Below, piece by piece: positions 27,101 through 41,009 of a DNA stretch of 64,000 nt (its first letter is position 1; the number at the start of each line of letters is the position of its first letter). The DNA comes from CALFML01 sp044222245 (GTDB lineage: Bacteria; Myxococcota_A; Polyangia; Palsa-1104; JAEUJZ01): positions 1-64,000 of the forward strand of contig JBGANQ010000025.1 of NCBI GenBank assembly GCA_044222245.1, written 5' to 3'. A program made the translations under genes and the position numbers. The notes beneath the pieces were generated by a model. That model made no database searches, was not told the DNA's origin, and worked only from the letters and a program-made list of their open reading frames with translations.

Positions 27101-28598
27101 AGAGATGCTCGATGCTCAGCTTGCGCAAGCGCAAAAGGATCATGCAGCTGCCAAGCAGGCTGAGGCCCACGCGCGGCAACAGGCCCTGGCGGCAGCGGCG
27201 CTCGCGCTTAAAGCGGCGAGCGAGCTTGAGCGGATGGACAGTGACCTGCGTGAGCTCGTCGCAGAGCACGAGGCGCTCGGAGGCGCCGGTGAGACCGCGG
27301 CGACCGCAGCCGAGCGGCTGGGCGCGCTGCAGGCTCGCTATTGCGAGCTGGAGCGGCTCGCCCCCGAGCTAGAGGAACGAAAGAACCGGCTCCTTCAGGA
27401 GACTGCCACGCTGCAAGAGAAGCGACGGCAGAAAGAGGAAGAGCTCGACGGGCTGCGCGAAAACGTGGGCAAGGCCGAGCGCGCCGCCCGACCCGAGCAA
27501 GAGCGCTGCGAGCGCATTGAGCGACGGGCCGAGGAGGCGGGCATTCTGCACTCGGCGTTGACAGAGCGGTACACCAGCAAGTTCACTGGGCAGGGGGCGG
27601 TGAACCTGTGGAGCATCGCCACCGAACAGCGCGCCCGGCTCTGTGAGCGGCTGCGCCAGATCCGCGATGGCGGCGAGCTGGCCCGCCAGGTGGACGCCGC
27701 CAGCACCGAGCAGGGCGCTGGCGAGACGGCGATGGAGGCTTGGCTGCGCGTGCGCAACTTCCTTTTGCGCTGCATCCCGGCGCAGATCGCGGAGGCTAAC
27801 GATCCGGAGGTCGCACTGGGCCGGCTCCGCGACCACCTGCGCCAGCTCGGACACAGGCTGTCGCAGCAGGAGGAGCGGCTGCGCGGCAACTCGCAGGATG
27901 TCGCCCACAACATCGAGGGGCTGGTGCGCAGAGCGCGCAAGCAGGTCAGCCGACTCAACCAGGACCTGGCCATGGTGCGGTTTGGCAGCATTATTGGCGT
28001 GCGCATCAAGGTCGTGTCCGTCGAGCGGATGGAGCGCGTCCTGCATGCGCTCAAGGAGGGGGCGGTGCAGACCCTGCTCTTTCACACGGAGATGCCGCTC
28101 GAAGAGGCGCTGGAGGAGATCTTCCGCACCTACGGCGGGGGGAAATCCGGAGGCAACAAGCTGCTCGACTTCCGCGAGTACCTGGAGCTTGTGGTCGAGG
28201 TCCGCCGGCAAGTCAGCCCCGACTGGGAGCCAGCCAATGCGACCAAGCTGTCGACCGGCGAGGCAATAGGCGTGGGCGCTGCAGTGATGATGGTGATCCT
28301 GACGGCCTGGGAGCGCGATGCCAACCTGCTGCGCACCAAGCGCAGCGCCGGCACCATGAGGCTCCTCTTTCTCGACGAAGCCAACCGGCTCAGCCGCGAC
28401 AGCCTCGATATCCTCTTTGACCTTTGTGACGGCCTGGAGCTGCAGCTGCTCATCGCCGCTCCCGAGGTGGCCAATGCCGAGGGCAACATCACCCACACCC
28501 TGGTGCGCGTCGTAGAGCAAGGCCGCGAAGAGGTCCGCGCGAGTGCCCGCCAGGTGATTCCGCGTAAGGACGATGGAGCGGCGGTTCATGTGGCATGA
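24126..28598 (+). CDS. mukB: MukB-like SMC ATPase
   Basis: A 1490-residue SMC-like ATPase, nearly identical in length to E. coli MukB (1486) and much longer than typical JetC/MksB proteins. Walker A is GQNGAGKT at residues 33-40. Very long Gln/Glu/Arg/Ala-rich coiled coils flank a central hinge that still reads like the MukB hinge (DIAVEDAGRIQAQLGPLYEAI, then VWLIERDTD). The C-terminal head has the ABC signature LSTGEAIG (about 1376-1383) and Walker B MRLLFLDEANRL (about 1411-1422). It would extrude DNA loops with MukE and MukF. Presence of all ATPase motifs argues for function. Confidence 0.93.
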   Translation: MSRTYLKSLILLNWKGLFYHRFDLHERVTALEGQNGAGKTTVMIAAYVALLPDLSKLRFTNVGEHGATGGDRGIYGRLGEPGRPTYTVLEVCLPEGTRLLCGVQLVRKSAPSLELNPFIITGLSWQVALEDLLLERSSEVDAVPELDGLRQNAARLGGKLVTFGSAKDYFAALFDYGVTPLRLVSEDERDKFNEVLRTSMVGGISRALGGELRSFLLKEEVGLADSLKQMRANLDTCRKTRSEVKEAEEIEAKIHAVLEAGQEMFAAAIHAVRTRAVELRKAWDEARLQYDLTYERSEELKQQVARSSEAYERADRAYQDSKEQQLDVRKEVDCLRRRCALDERIYAQQQGRDRQRARAATAQQGQQLADAELLRCAEGERSAADSVTRAAAGLADLRQGMEELASRSAAYHLATAALSRVRLTLSPAPVDLAQLAQLERTCQKQIFDLDEQSVKLDRRIEQAAHHAAAYARTASALSALCAEFFGPGAGVAVPESRREQAQQVLRKLRELDASVEQVPRLTSELDAARRQASEQRQALADAAALATPELGLSRRLDVFAAHEQAEAQQAGCDQKLRELESEQRAVADSARTARSRLQVLEEDARRFRQAQAQASQLSKSWQQPLRSSREVDDLRIRLDEQLRLTQREIHDAEGEQKGIQDELWSTEQSGCLPEVLRRACSQVDGELLVERFEDIAVEDAGRIQAQLGPLYEAILVDEVAAAAAQLTTLDPRHRPETVWLIERDTDLQPLLESQPLASQARDILVRSPRGHRLTQIPERPVLGSRARRQRVGELRKKEQRVGDRLGELRATAEGLQAGLTQVAELLRLSSVLDRGDPSDEIERARLVVQEADEALPGLQSRIREEQGRAQALTLRRKRLLTLCEKAHLLDLPNQQEAAESIRRQIASAQQTGQRLQQLAGPRQLVESELETLRTEPLSVPEREQLVADQQQLEGARDRQAHLLRDLRHLIENRSALGWADAAAALQQQTVEREMLDAQLAQAQKDHAAAKQAEAHARQQALAAAALALKAASELERMDSDLRELVAEHEALGGAGETAATAAERLGALQARYCELERLAPELEERKNRLLQETATLQEKRRQKEEELDGLRENVGKAERAARPEQERCERIERRAEEAGILHSALTERYTSKFTGQGAVNLWSIATEQRARLCERLRQIRDGGELARQVDAASTEQGAGETAMEAWLRVRNFLLRCIPAQIAEANDPEVALGRLRDHLRQLGHRLSQQEERLRGNSQDVAHNIEGLVRRARKQVSRLNQDLAMVRFGSIIGVRIKVVSVERMERVLHALKEGAVQTLLFHTEMPLEEALEEIFRTYGGGKSGGNKLLDFREYLELVVEVRRQVSPDWEPANATKLSTGEAIGVGAAVMMVILTAWERDANLLRTKRSAGTMRLLFLDEANRLSRDSLDILFDLCDGLELQLLIAAPEVANAEGNITHTLVRVVEQGREEVRASARQVIPRKDDGAAVHVA

Positions 28599-29562
28599 GG
28601 AAGCGCATCGGCTGGCGCTCCTGGAGCTGCTCCAAGACGGTACGCTGCAGAAGCGGGCGGCGCAAGCAGAGGCGTGGCACGAGCTGTTGGCGCTTGGGTG
28701 GGCGCGGCGCACGAGCCGGCAAGACGCGCTGGCGATCGTTCCCGCGCTGCGCCCGGCGGTTGCGGAGGTGCTCGATCACTGCTGGCCAGACTGGCGAGCG
28801 GTGCAGCAGGAGCTGGCAGACCGCGGCCTGCCGCCTAGCGAGAGCGGACTCAGAGCCCTGCGGGACCACCAACGAGCTGACAGAGTCGACTCGCTGCCGC
28901 TCCGGCTGAACCAGCGCACGGCGGCTTCTGCGTTCGCGGAGCACTCCAAGTCGCGCCTGGGTGAGGCCGCGAAGCAGCGCCTGCAGGCGAGCGAGGTGAC
29001 TTCGGATTACGTAGTGCGGCTGCGCGGCTGTCGCGGTCTTTCCGTGCATCGCGATGGCGTTATTTACGACGCAGCTTTGCTAGAGCAGCTCCAGGGTGAG
29101 CTGGTGCTCAGCGAGCGGGGACTCCTAGACGGGACGACGCTGGGCGGGACGCCTGCGGCGCTCTTGCTCGTCGAAAACGTCGGCCCTTTCGTCGATCTGA
29201 ACCCGCAGCCGGGCTGGCTGCTGGTCCATGTGCCCGGGTGGCATACGCAGGGAGCCAAGCGGCTGTTCGAGATGTTTCCCCAGGTTCCCGCCCTCCATTT
29301 CGGCGATCTGGATCCCGAAGGACTTCGGATCTACTGCCATCTTCGCCGCGCCCGCCCAAGCTTGCGCTGGGTGGTCCCAGACTGGATCGCCGACTATCTG
29401 CCCAGCCATGCGCTGCCGACCGCGTGGCCCGACCCGGAGCTTGTCACCGACGCGCCGGGCCTGGTGCAGCAGCTGGCAAAGCAGAGCCGCTGGCTTGAGC
29501 AAGAGGCGCTGGTGTTCGACGAGCGGCTATGGCCGCTGCTGCGGCGGCTGGCTGGAGCGTGA
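28573..29562 (+). CDS. jetD: JetD-like Toprim nuclease subunit of Wadjet-type system
   Basis: A 329-residue protein in the position of JetD/MksG. The C-terminal half is a Toprim-like metal-binding nuclease domain of the Spo11/topoisomerase VI type: Glu201 in LLLVENVG and Asp245/Asp247 in HFGDLDPEG. In Wadjet systems this subunit cuts small circular DNA after it has been fully extruded by the SMC complex. The N-terminal part is helical and Arg-rich. A later ATG at 28588 is possible. Overlap with mukB is 26 bp. Canonical MukBEF operons have no nuclease, so its fusion to a MukB-sized motor is the unusual point of this operon. Confidence 0.85.
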   Translation: MERRFMWHEEAHRLALLELLQDGTLQKRAAQAEAWHELLALGWARRTSRQDALAIVPALRPAVAEVLDHCWPDWRAVQQELADRGLPPSESGLRALRDHQRADRVDSLPLRLNQRTAASAFAEHSKSRLGEAAKQRLQASEVTSDYVVRLRGCRGLSVHRDGVIYDAALLEQLQGELVLSERGLLDGTTLGGTPAALLLVENVGPFVDLNPQPGWLLVHVPGWHTQGAKRLFEMFPQVPALHFGDLDPEGLRIYCHLRRARPSLRWVVPDWIADYLPSHALPTAWPDPELVTDAPGLVQQLAKQSRWLEQEALVFDERLWPLLRRLAGA

Positions 29563-29949
29563 GGGACTGGGGGACGCATCATCAACTGCTCTTCTGTCTA
29601 GGGCAAGCATGGCAAAGGCGGCATCGCCCACTATGTGTCAGCCAAGCACGCGCTCAACGGGTTTACCAAGGCGACCGCTCAGGAAGTGGGCACGGAGGGG
29701 ATTACGGTCAACGCAATCTGTCCGGGACTGAGCCTCACCGATATCGTGCGCGAGAGCGGGGCGGCGGCGGCGCAGGCGATGGGGCTCACGATGGAGCAGC
29801 TGCTCGCTCGCTTCGCGTCCGAGGCAGCGATCAAGCGGCTGAACAAAGTCGAAGAGGTGGCAGCGATGGCCATGCTGCTGTGCTCGGAAGAGGGAGCTGG
29901 CATCACCGGCGCCCTCCTGTCGGTGGACGGCGGGACCGCCGCCTACTGA
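29563..29949 (+). pseudogene. short-chain dehydrogenase, 3' fragment with nonsense codon
   Basis: The C-terminal about 128 codons of the same SDR whose start is at 21793. The reading GRIINCSSV, typical just before the SDR active site, begins directly after the jetD stop. An in-frame TAG follows at 29599-29601 where the family has a residue in SSV-x-GKHG. After the stop come YVSAK with catalytic Tyr and Lys, ITVNAICPG and the C-terminal LLSVDGG. The best relatives by motif are 3-hydroxybutyrate-dehydrogenase-like SDRs. The fragment is non-functional: it has lost the cofactor-binding half and carries a nonsense mutation. Confidence 0.8.
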
Positions 29950-30009
29950 GGCGCGGCCCAGGGAGTCGTGACCGTGAGGGGAGCGACCGCTGCTGCCCGC
30001 GAGCGCCGC

Positions 30010-30071
30010 TTTTCCCCAGCTTCTCGACGGCGCGGAAAAATGTCACCCGACTCTCGACGCGGAGCGCAGTT

Positions 30072-30078
<7 letters not shown>
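30010..30078 (+). repeat. right end of element E1 with core CATCGGG
   Basis: From TTTTCC at 30010 through GCGCGGAAAAA and CGACTCTCGACG to the core at 30072-30078. The 65-bp segment aligns, with nearly the same spacing, to 53545-53615, which ends in core CACCGTG. It contains two near-copies of CTCGACG-CGG about 29 bp apart and an inverted pair TTTTCC/GGAAAA, the kind of arrangement seen where recombinases bind. Directly after the core the K1 kinase resumes. Confidence 0.6.
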
Positions 30079-33407
<3,329 letters not shown>

Positions 33408-33414
33408 GGTCGAT

Positions 33415-35022
33415 ATGCTGCGCTCCGCTTCAACCCTCGCCCCCCGGAGTGTGCTGCTGGTCGCTCTGGGCCTGCTCTTGTGCCTGGGGTCCGGCGCCGC
33501 CCTGGGCAAGAGCGAGCGCCGCGGCAGCTCGGACCGGCGCCCGGCGGCCGGCGAGCTCGACCCGCGCGAGCAGGCCCGGCAGCTCTTCCAGGCGGGCGTG
33601 GCGGCGCTGCAGGCCAAGGACTTCTCCACCGCCGCGCAGTCGCTGTCGGGGGCCTACCGGCTGGCGCCGGGCCCGGCGACGCTGTTTCAGCTCGGACTCC
33701 TGGCCGCGGCGCAGGGCCGCACGGTGGAGGCGCAGGACCTGATGCGGCGCTTCCTGAATGATGCGACCGAGCCCGAACAGAGCCCGGCGTTCAAGGAAGC
33801 GCAGCGCATCCTGGCCCTGCCGACGCCGCCGAGCGGCGAGGTCAGCGTGGTCGGCGAGCGCAGCGCCGTGGTCCTCATCGACGATCGCGCGGTCGGGGTG
33901 CTGCCGCTGTCGCTGCCGCTGCTACTGCCCATCGGCGAGCACCGGTTGGTGCTCGAGCGCGACAGCCTGCGCCTGGAGGACGGGGTGACCGTGCTCGCCG
34001 GGCGGACCATCGAGCTGCGCTGCCAGTTTCATCCCGGCGTCGTGGTCGCGACCATCCCGCCGGCGCTGCTCCTACTCACCGATTATCCGGGGCTGAGCGG
34101 CGAGCCCGAGAAGCAGCTCGAGCAGCAGCTCGGGCAGGCCGCCGGGCTCGCCCGCCTCACCTTGCTGCGGCAGCGCGAGGCGCTCCTGCAGGCGCCCAAG
34201 CTTGCCGACTGTCTGCCCATGATGCGCTGCCAGCTGGAGCTGGCGATGCACAACCTGCTCCAGAGTGTCCTCCTGTTGAAGGCGGCGCCGCGCGGAGGAA
34301 GCGGCGCGGACTGGCAGCTCAAGGTCGTGCTGCTGGACGCCACGGTCGGGGACGCCGCGGTCAGCGAGGAAAAGGAGTGTCGCGGCTGCACCGCCGAGCG
34401 CGCCGCCGAGCTCCTGGCCACGACCGCCGCCGCCGCGCTCCAGCAGGGCCTGGCGCGCCGGCACGGCGTGCTGGAGGTCGAGTCGGTCCCGCCCGGCGCC
34501 GAGGTCACCGCGGGGGGGCGCGCGCTCGGGACGACTCCCACCCGCCGGCCCTACTTCACGGGTCCGGTCGAGGTGACGCTAAAGTACCCCGGATATAAGA
34601 CCAAGCGAGCCACTGCAGACGTCCAGGAGGGCCAGACCGCGAACGTCAAGCTCGAGCTGGACAAGGAGGTGCTCCCAGCGCTGGTCGCGCCGCCGCCGGT
34701 GGTGAGCCGGACCGTGGTCCTGCCGCGGCCGCGCTGGCGGCTGGGGGTGGGGGCGGCGGCGCAGGCGCTGGGCGTGGCGCTGGGCGGACTTGGCGGCTCG
34801 GCGCTGTCGGTAGATGGCCACTGCGTGCCGGACTCCTTTGTCGGCACCCAGTGTCAGCGCTTGTATACGACGACCGGCGTCGGCGCCGGACTTATCGTCA
34901 GCGGCGTCCTGCTGGTCGCGGGAGGAGTCACTTTACTGGCGCTGCCCGGCAAGCGGCAGCAGGTCGTGGTCGCGCCCCCAGCGACGGAAAAATCGGGTGC
35001 AGCCGAGGTTCATTCCCAATGA
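33415..35022 (+). CDS. secreted TPR/PEGA-domain protein
   Basis: A 535-residue exported protein with a signal peptide (VLLVALGLLLCLGSGAALG). TPR-like helices follow (AGVAALQAKDFSTAAQSLSGAYRLAPGPATLFQLG). A first PEGA-like repeat (GERSAVVLIDDRAVGVLPLSLPLLLPIGEH), a central 200-residue region and a second PEGA-like domain (LEVESVPPGAEVTAGGRALGTTP) come next. Two C-terminal membrane helices end it. PEGA domains are common partners of Ser/Thr kinases in myxobacteria. It lies 8 bp behind the K1 kinase gene and is probably co-transcribed with it, so its expression may suffer from the E1 insertion upstream. Confidence 0.8.
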   Translation: MLRSASTLAPRSVLLVALGLLLCLGSGAALGKSERRGSSDRRPAAGELDPREQARQLFQAGVAALQAKDFSTAAQSLSGAYRLAPGPATLFQLGLLAAAQGRTVEAQDLMRRFLNDATEPEQSPAFKEAQRILALPTPPSGEVSVVGERSAVVLIDDRAVGVLPLSLPLLLPIGEHRLVLERDSLRLEDGVTVLAGRTIELRCQFHPGVVVATIPPALLLLTDYPGLSGEPEKQLEQQLGQAAGLARLTLLRQREALLQAPKLADCLPMMRCQLELAMHNLLQSVLLLKAAPRGGSGADWQLKVVLLDATVGDAAVSEEKECRGCTAERAAELLATTAAAALQQGLARRHGVLEVESVPPGAEVTAGGRALGTTPTRRPYFTGPVEVTLKYPGYKTKRATADVQEGQTANVKLELDKEVLPALVAPPPVVSRTVVLPRPRWRLGVGAAAQALGVALGGLGGSALSVDGHCVPDSFVGTQCQRLYTTTGVGAGLIVSGVLLVAGGVTLLALPGKRQQVVVAPPATEKSGAAEVHSQ

Positions 35023-35038
35023 AAGGTACACGTACAAT

Positions 35039-36163
35039 ATGGGAACAGTACGCTTCCTTTTTTGTGCACCGCTTCTGCTTGGGGGCTGCGACCTGTTATG
35101 GAATCCCTTTCAAGGGCCTAACCCCGCGTACTGTGATCCAGCCGCACCCGGCTGCGCCGTGCCGAGCGCCGATGGCGGCGCGGACGGAGCGGATCTGGCC
35201 ATGGACCCAACCGGCGATGGCGGGTCTTCCCCCGACCTGACCTGCACCCCGGGGCCGGCTTCGCCGTGGGTCGCCGACCCCTCGCCGCCGGGCGCCGCGA
35301 CGATCGCGCTGTCCGGAGTCACCGGCAACGGCGCCGGCGATCTGTGGGTGGTCGGCCCGCCGAGCTACGCCGCGCATCGGGCGGGAGGCTGGAATACGAT
35401 CGCTCTGTCGGCCCTTATCACCACCGTAGGACGCATGGTGTACGCGCCCGCGCAGGCCCAGGCGATGGTCGCTGCCGGCAGCACGGCGGGCGGCGAGATC
35501 GTGTACCTGAACAAGACCACCGCGCCGCTTCCCGATCTGGTCACGGTGGCTCCCGAGACCGTGAGCGGTCTGTGGGTCAGCGCTGCTCCAGAGAGCACTC
35601 CATATCTTGTCGGCTCTGCCGGAACCGTTCAGTCCTTTGCCAACGGACTTTCCTGGGTGGGCGCCGGGTCGCCGGCGCCGGCGCGGCTCACCGCGGTGGC
35701 GGGATTCGGCATGGCGGCGACCACGACCCTGTGGGCGAGCTCCGCCACGGACAACCTGGTCGCCGCCTACTCGCAGTCCTCCAACTCCTGGCGCATGCTC
35801 ACTACGGGCACGAGCGCCATCAACGGGCTGTGGGCGAGCGCGACCGGCGGCGTCAGCCTGGTCGGCAAAAACGGAGTCATCATGGGGGCGCCGGCGACGG
35901 TGCCGCCCATCGGTCCGCTCGCCCCGCTGGCCAGTCCGGTGACCACCACCTTGACCGATGTCGCCGGCACTGCCAATGGCAAGCACCTGTTCGCCGTGGG
36001 AGCCGGCGGCGCCGTCCTCCACTGGGAGTCGGTATGCCGGCGCTGGACCGCCGAGCCGAGCCCGACCGCGCAGGGCCTCAACGCACTCTTTGTAAGTGAT
36101 CCAGAAAATACAGTCTGGGCGGTCGGGAATAACGGCACGCTGCTGCATCGGGCGATTCCCTAG
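35039..36163 (+). CDS. propeller-type lipoprotein
   Basis: A 374-residue predicted lipoprotein: signal peptide, lipobox LLLGGC (Cys about residue 17), a short Asp/Gly-rich linker (DGGADGADLAMDPTGDGG) and a beta-propeller-like domain. The blades read like NGAGDLWVVGPPSYAAHRAGGW and KHLFAVGAGGAVLHWES, the same general type as the protein at 5564. The start at 35039 places the lipobox at the usual distance; the open frame upstream overlaps the preceding gene and lacks signal-peptide character. It is probably anchored in the outer membrane. Function unknown. Confidence 0.78.
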   Translation: MGTVRFLFCAPLLLGGCDLLWNPFQGPNPAYCDPAAPGCAVPSADGGADGADLAMDPTGDGGSSPDLTCTPGPASPWVADPSPPGAATIALSGVTGNGAGDLWVVGPPSYAAHRAGGWNTIALSALITTVGRMVYAPAQAQAMVAAGSTAGGEIVYLNKTTAPLPDLVTVAPETVSGLWVSAAPESTPYLVGSAGTVQSFANGLSWVGAGSPAPARLTAVAGFGMAATTTLWASSATDNLVAAYSQSSNSWRMLTTGTSAINGLWASATGGVSLVGKNGVIMGAPATVPPIGPLAPLASPVTTTLTDVAGTANGKHLFAVGAGGAVLHWESVCRRWTAEPSPTAQGLNALFVSDPENTVWAVGNNGTLLHRAIP

Positions 36164-36259
36164 CCGCCTGCGCGGGCGGCGCGACCTGTGGCGCGACGTC
36201 CGCTTGGCTGCGCAAGCTTGAGGGGTGGCTCGGCAACGGGCATATAATGAGCCGGCGGG

Positions 36260-39531
<3,272 letters not shown>

Positions 39532-39535
<4 letters not shown>

Positions 39536-40014
39536 AGGGGTCTTGCGCGCAGCGCCACTTCAAGCAGCTGGCCGACGTTGGGCGGCGCGTGCAGCCCGTC
39601 CATGCTGCGCACCCACCGCCACTCGGTAAACTCGCCGTTGGGCCGCACCGCTTCGCTGTCGACGGTGGCCACGAAGACAAAGTTCAGGTGCCGGCCCTTG
39701 CTGCCGGCGATGTGCTCTTCATAGCCGATAAGGCCCGGCGGCGTGCCGTCGATCGGCGAGAGCTGGGGGAAGGTGCCGTGCAGCCCGGTCTCTTCGAAGA
39801 GCTCGCGGCGCGCCGCCTCTAGCGGGGTCTCCCCCGGGTTGAGCTCACCGCCCGGAGGCAGCCAGACGCCGAGCCGCTTGTGCAGGATGAGCAGCGCCCG
39901 CGGCCCCTCCGGTGCGGCCGGCTGCGGGCAGAATAAGGGCCAGAATAAGGGCCAGAATAAGGGATAGATCGCCACGGAGAACGCGCGTCGCTCAGCTGCG
40001 GGAGGGGCTTGCAT
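39532..40014 (-). CDS. NUDIX hydrolase
   Basis: A 160-residue NUDIX pyrophosphohydrolase. The catalytic box G-x5-E-x7-R-E-x2-E-E-x-G is complete (GELNPGETPLEAARRELFEETGL) and preceded by RLGVWLPPGG. The start at 40014 (MQAPPAAERR) is chosen as the first ATG giving a family-sized protein; further upstream the frame lies under the convergent/overlapping SDR region. The N-terminus contains a three-fold PLFWPLFWPLFCP repeat coded by 12-bp tandem repeats. The gene is convergent with the kinase-TPR gene and overlaps it by 4 bp. Substrate unknown (nucleotide or related pyrophosphate). Confidence 0.85.
39929..39964. repeat. 12-bp tandem repeat (3 units) inside the NUDIX gene
   Basis: Three consecutive units of CAGAATAAGGGC (last base of the third unit differs). 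Read on the minus strand they encode a repeated Leu-Phe-Trp-Pro near the start of the NUDIX protein. The unit length is a multiple of three, so changes in copy number would keep the frame. Confidence 0.8.
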
Positions 40015-40075
40015 CGCGGCCGGCAGGATAGCGGATTCGCTGGCCCTGGCGGCGATTTTCAGTACCTTACTCCCC

Positions 40076-40927
40076 ATGACTACCAGCGAAAAAGCGCCGA
40101 CCAACCGTTTCGTCGTGATCACCGGCGCCAACACCGGAATCGGGCGCGCCACCGCCGAGGAGCTTGGTCGCCGCGGCCACACCGTGGTGCTGGCCGGACG
40201 CTCGGCCGAGCGCACCCAGCCGGTGCTGGCGGCGATCCGCGGCGCCGGCGGCGAGGGCCACTTCATCGAGCTCGACCTCGGCGAGCTGGCCAGCGTGCGC
40301 GCCGGGGCCGCCCGCATCCTGGAGCTTGGCCGCCCGATCGACATCTTGATCAACAACGCGGGCCTTGCCGGGCAGCGCGGCCTGACCAAGGACGGCTTCG
40401 AGCTGACCTTCGGCACCAACCACCTGGGGCACTTCCTGCTCACCGTGCTCCTAGCGCCATCGCTAAAGAGCGCGGCGCCCTCGCGCATCGTCAACGTCGC
40501 CAGCCAGTCCCACTATCAGGCCAAGGGGATCGATTTCACGGCGCTGCAAAAGCCCACCCGCACCGTCACCGGCATGCCGGAGTATGCGGTCTCCAAGCTC
40601 GCCAACGTGCTGTTTACCAGCGAGCTCGCGCGCCGGCTCGGGCCCGCCGGAGTGCACAGCTATGCGCTGCACCCGGGGGTGGTCGCCTCGGACATCTGGC
40701 GCCGCATCCCGTGGGGGCTGCGCTCGCTGGCAAAGCTTTTCATGATCACCAATGAAGAAGGGGCCAAGACCTCGCTGTACTGCGCGACCTCGCCGGAGGT
40801 CGCCGAGCACAACGGCCGCTACTACGACAAGTGTCGCGAGAAGAAGCCGAGCCGGCTGTCCGGCGATGCGGAGCTCGCGCGGCAGCTGTGGGAAAAGAGC
40901 GTGCAGTGGGTGGGCGCCGATCTGTAG
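40076..40927 (+). CDS. short-chain dehydrogenase/reductase, retinol-dehydrogenase-like
   Basis: An intact 283-residue SDR. The cofactor motif TGANTGIGRATA is near the N-terminus and NNAG is present at about residue 93. The active-site Ser is in VNVASQSH, Tyr and Lys are in EYAVSKLAN, and the family's LHPGVVAS follows. The pattern (Asp-Leu-Gly after the second strand, NHLGHFLLT) resembles retinol-dehydrogenase/WW-oxidoreductase-type SDRs that reduce or oxidise hydrophobic carbonyls. It is divergent from the NUDIX gene with about 60 bp between starts. It is not related to the broken SDR inside E1. Confidence 0.92.
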   Translation: MTTSEKAPTNRFVVITGANTGIGRATAEELGRRGHTVVLAGRSAERTQPVLAAIRGAGGEGHFIELDLGELASVRAGAARILELGRPIDILINNAGLAGQRGLTKDGFELTFGTNHLGHFLLTVLLAPSLKSAAPSRIVNVASQSHYQAKGIDFTALQKPTRTVTGMPEYAVSKLANVLFTSELARRLGPAGVHSYALHPGVVASDIWRRIPWGLRSLAKLFMITNEEGAKTSLYCATSPEVAEHNGRYYDKCREKKPSRLSGDAELARQLWEKSVQWVGADL

Positions 40928-41009
40928 TTAGCGTAAAGCCCGTTTAGATCACCTGGGCGCGGCGTGCGTTCATCTGGACATTGTCCATTGCGATCGGAGC
41001 GCTGCCCCC

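Larger units (their letters stand above)
21976..29562 (+). other. defence island mukF-mukE-mukB-jetD nested in the SDR gene
   Basis: A 7.6-kb block replacing the middle of the SDR gene inside element E1. Four genes are tightly packed: two 4-bp overlaps (F/E, E/B) and a 26-bp overlap (B/jetD), so they form one translationally coupled operon. The order kleisin, E subunit, SMC, nuclease equals that of Wadjet jetABCD and mksFEBG. The 135 bp before mukF carry no recognisable gene; a weak A/T pocket (TCATACACT, about 22087) could be the promoter. The right edge coincides with the jetD stop codon. Confidence 0.75.
21590..30071. mobile_element. element E1 inserted in kinase K1 at the HRD codons
   Basis: An 8482-bp segment separating the two halves of K1. 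The core CATCGGG occurs at both edges (21590-21596 and 30072-30078); recombining them restores the kinase frame as GIVHR-DLKPDN with nothing lost or gained. Left-end motifs (CGAGC at +17, GGAAAA at +60) recur in register at the left of the K2 insert. The last ~65 bp match the segment at 53545-53608. Cargo is a broken SDR gene containing the mukF-mukE-mukB-jetD operon. No integrase, transposase, reverse transcriptase or resolvase is encoded, so mobility is inferred from the edges only. Confidence 0.6.

Noticed and set aside
22112..29562. Ordinary chromosomal MukBEF operon as in Enterobacteria
   Set aside because: The nuclease gene overlapping mukB, the place inside a broken SDR gene and the myxobacterial-looking context do not fit a housekeeping chromosome-segregation locus.
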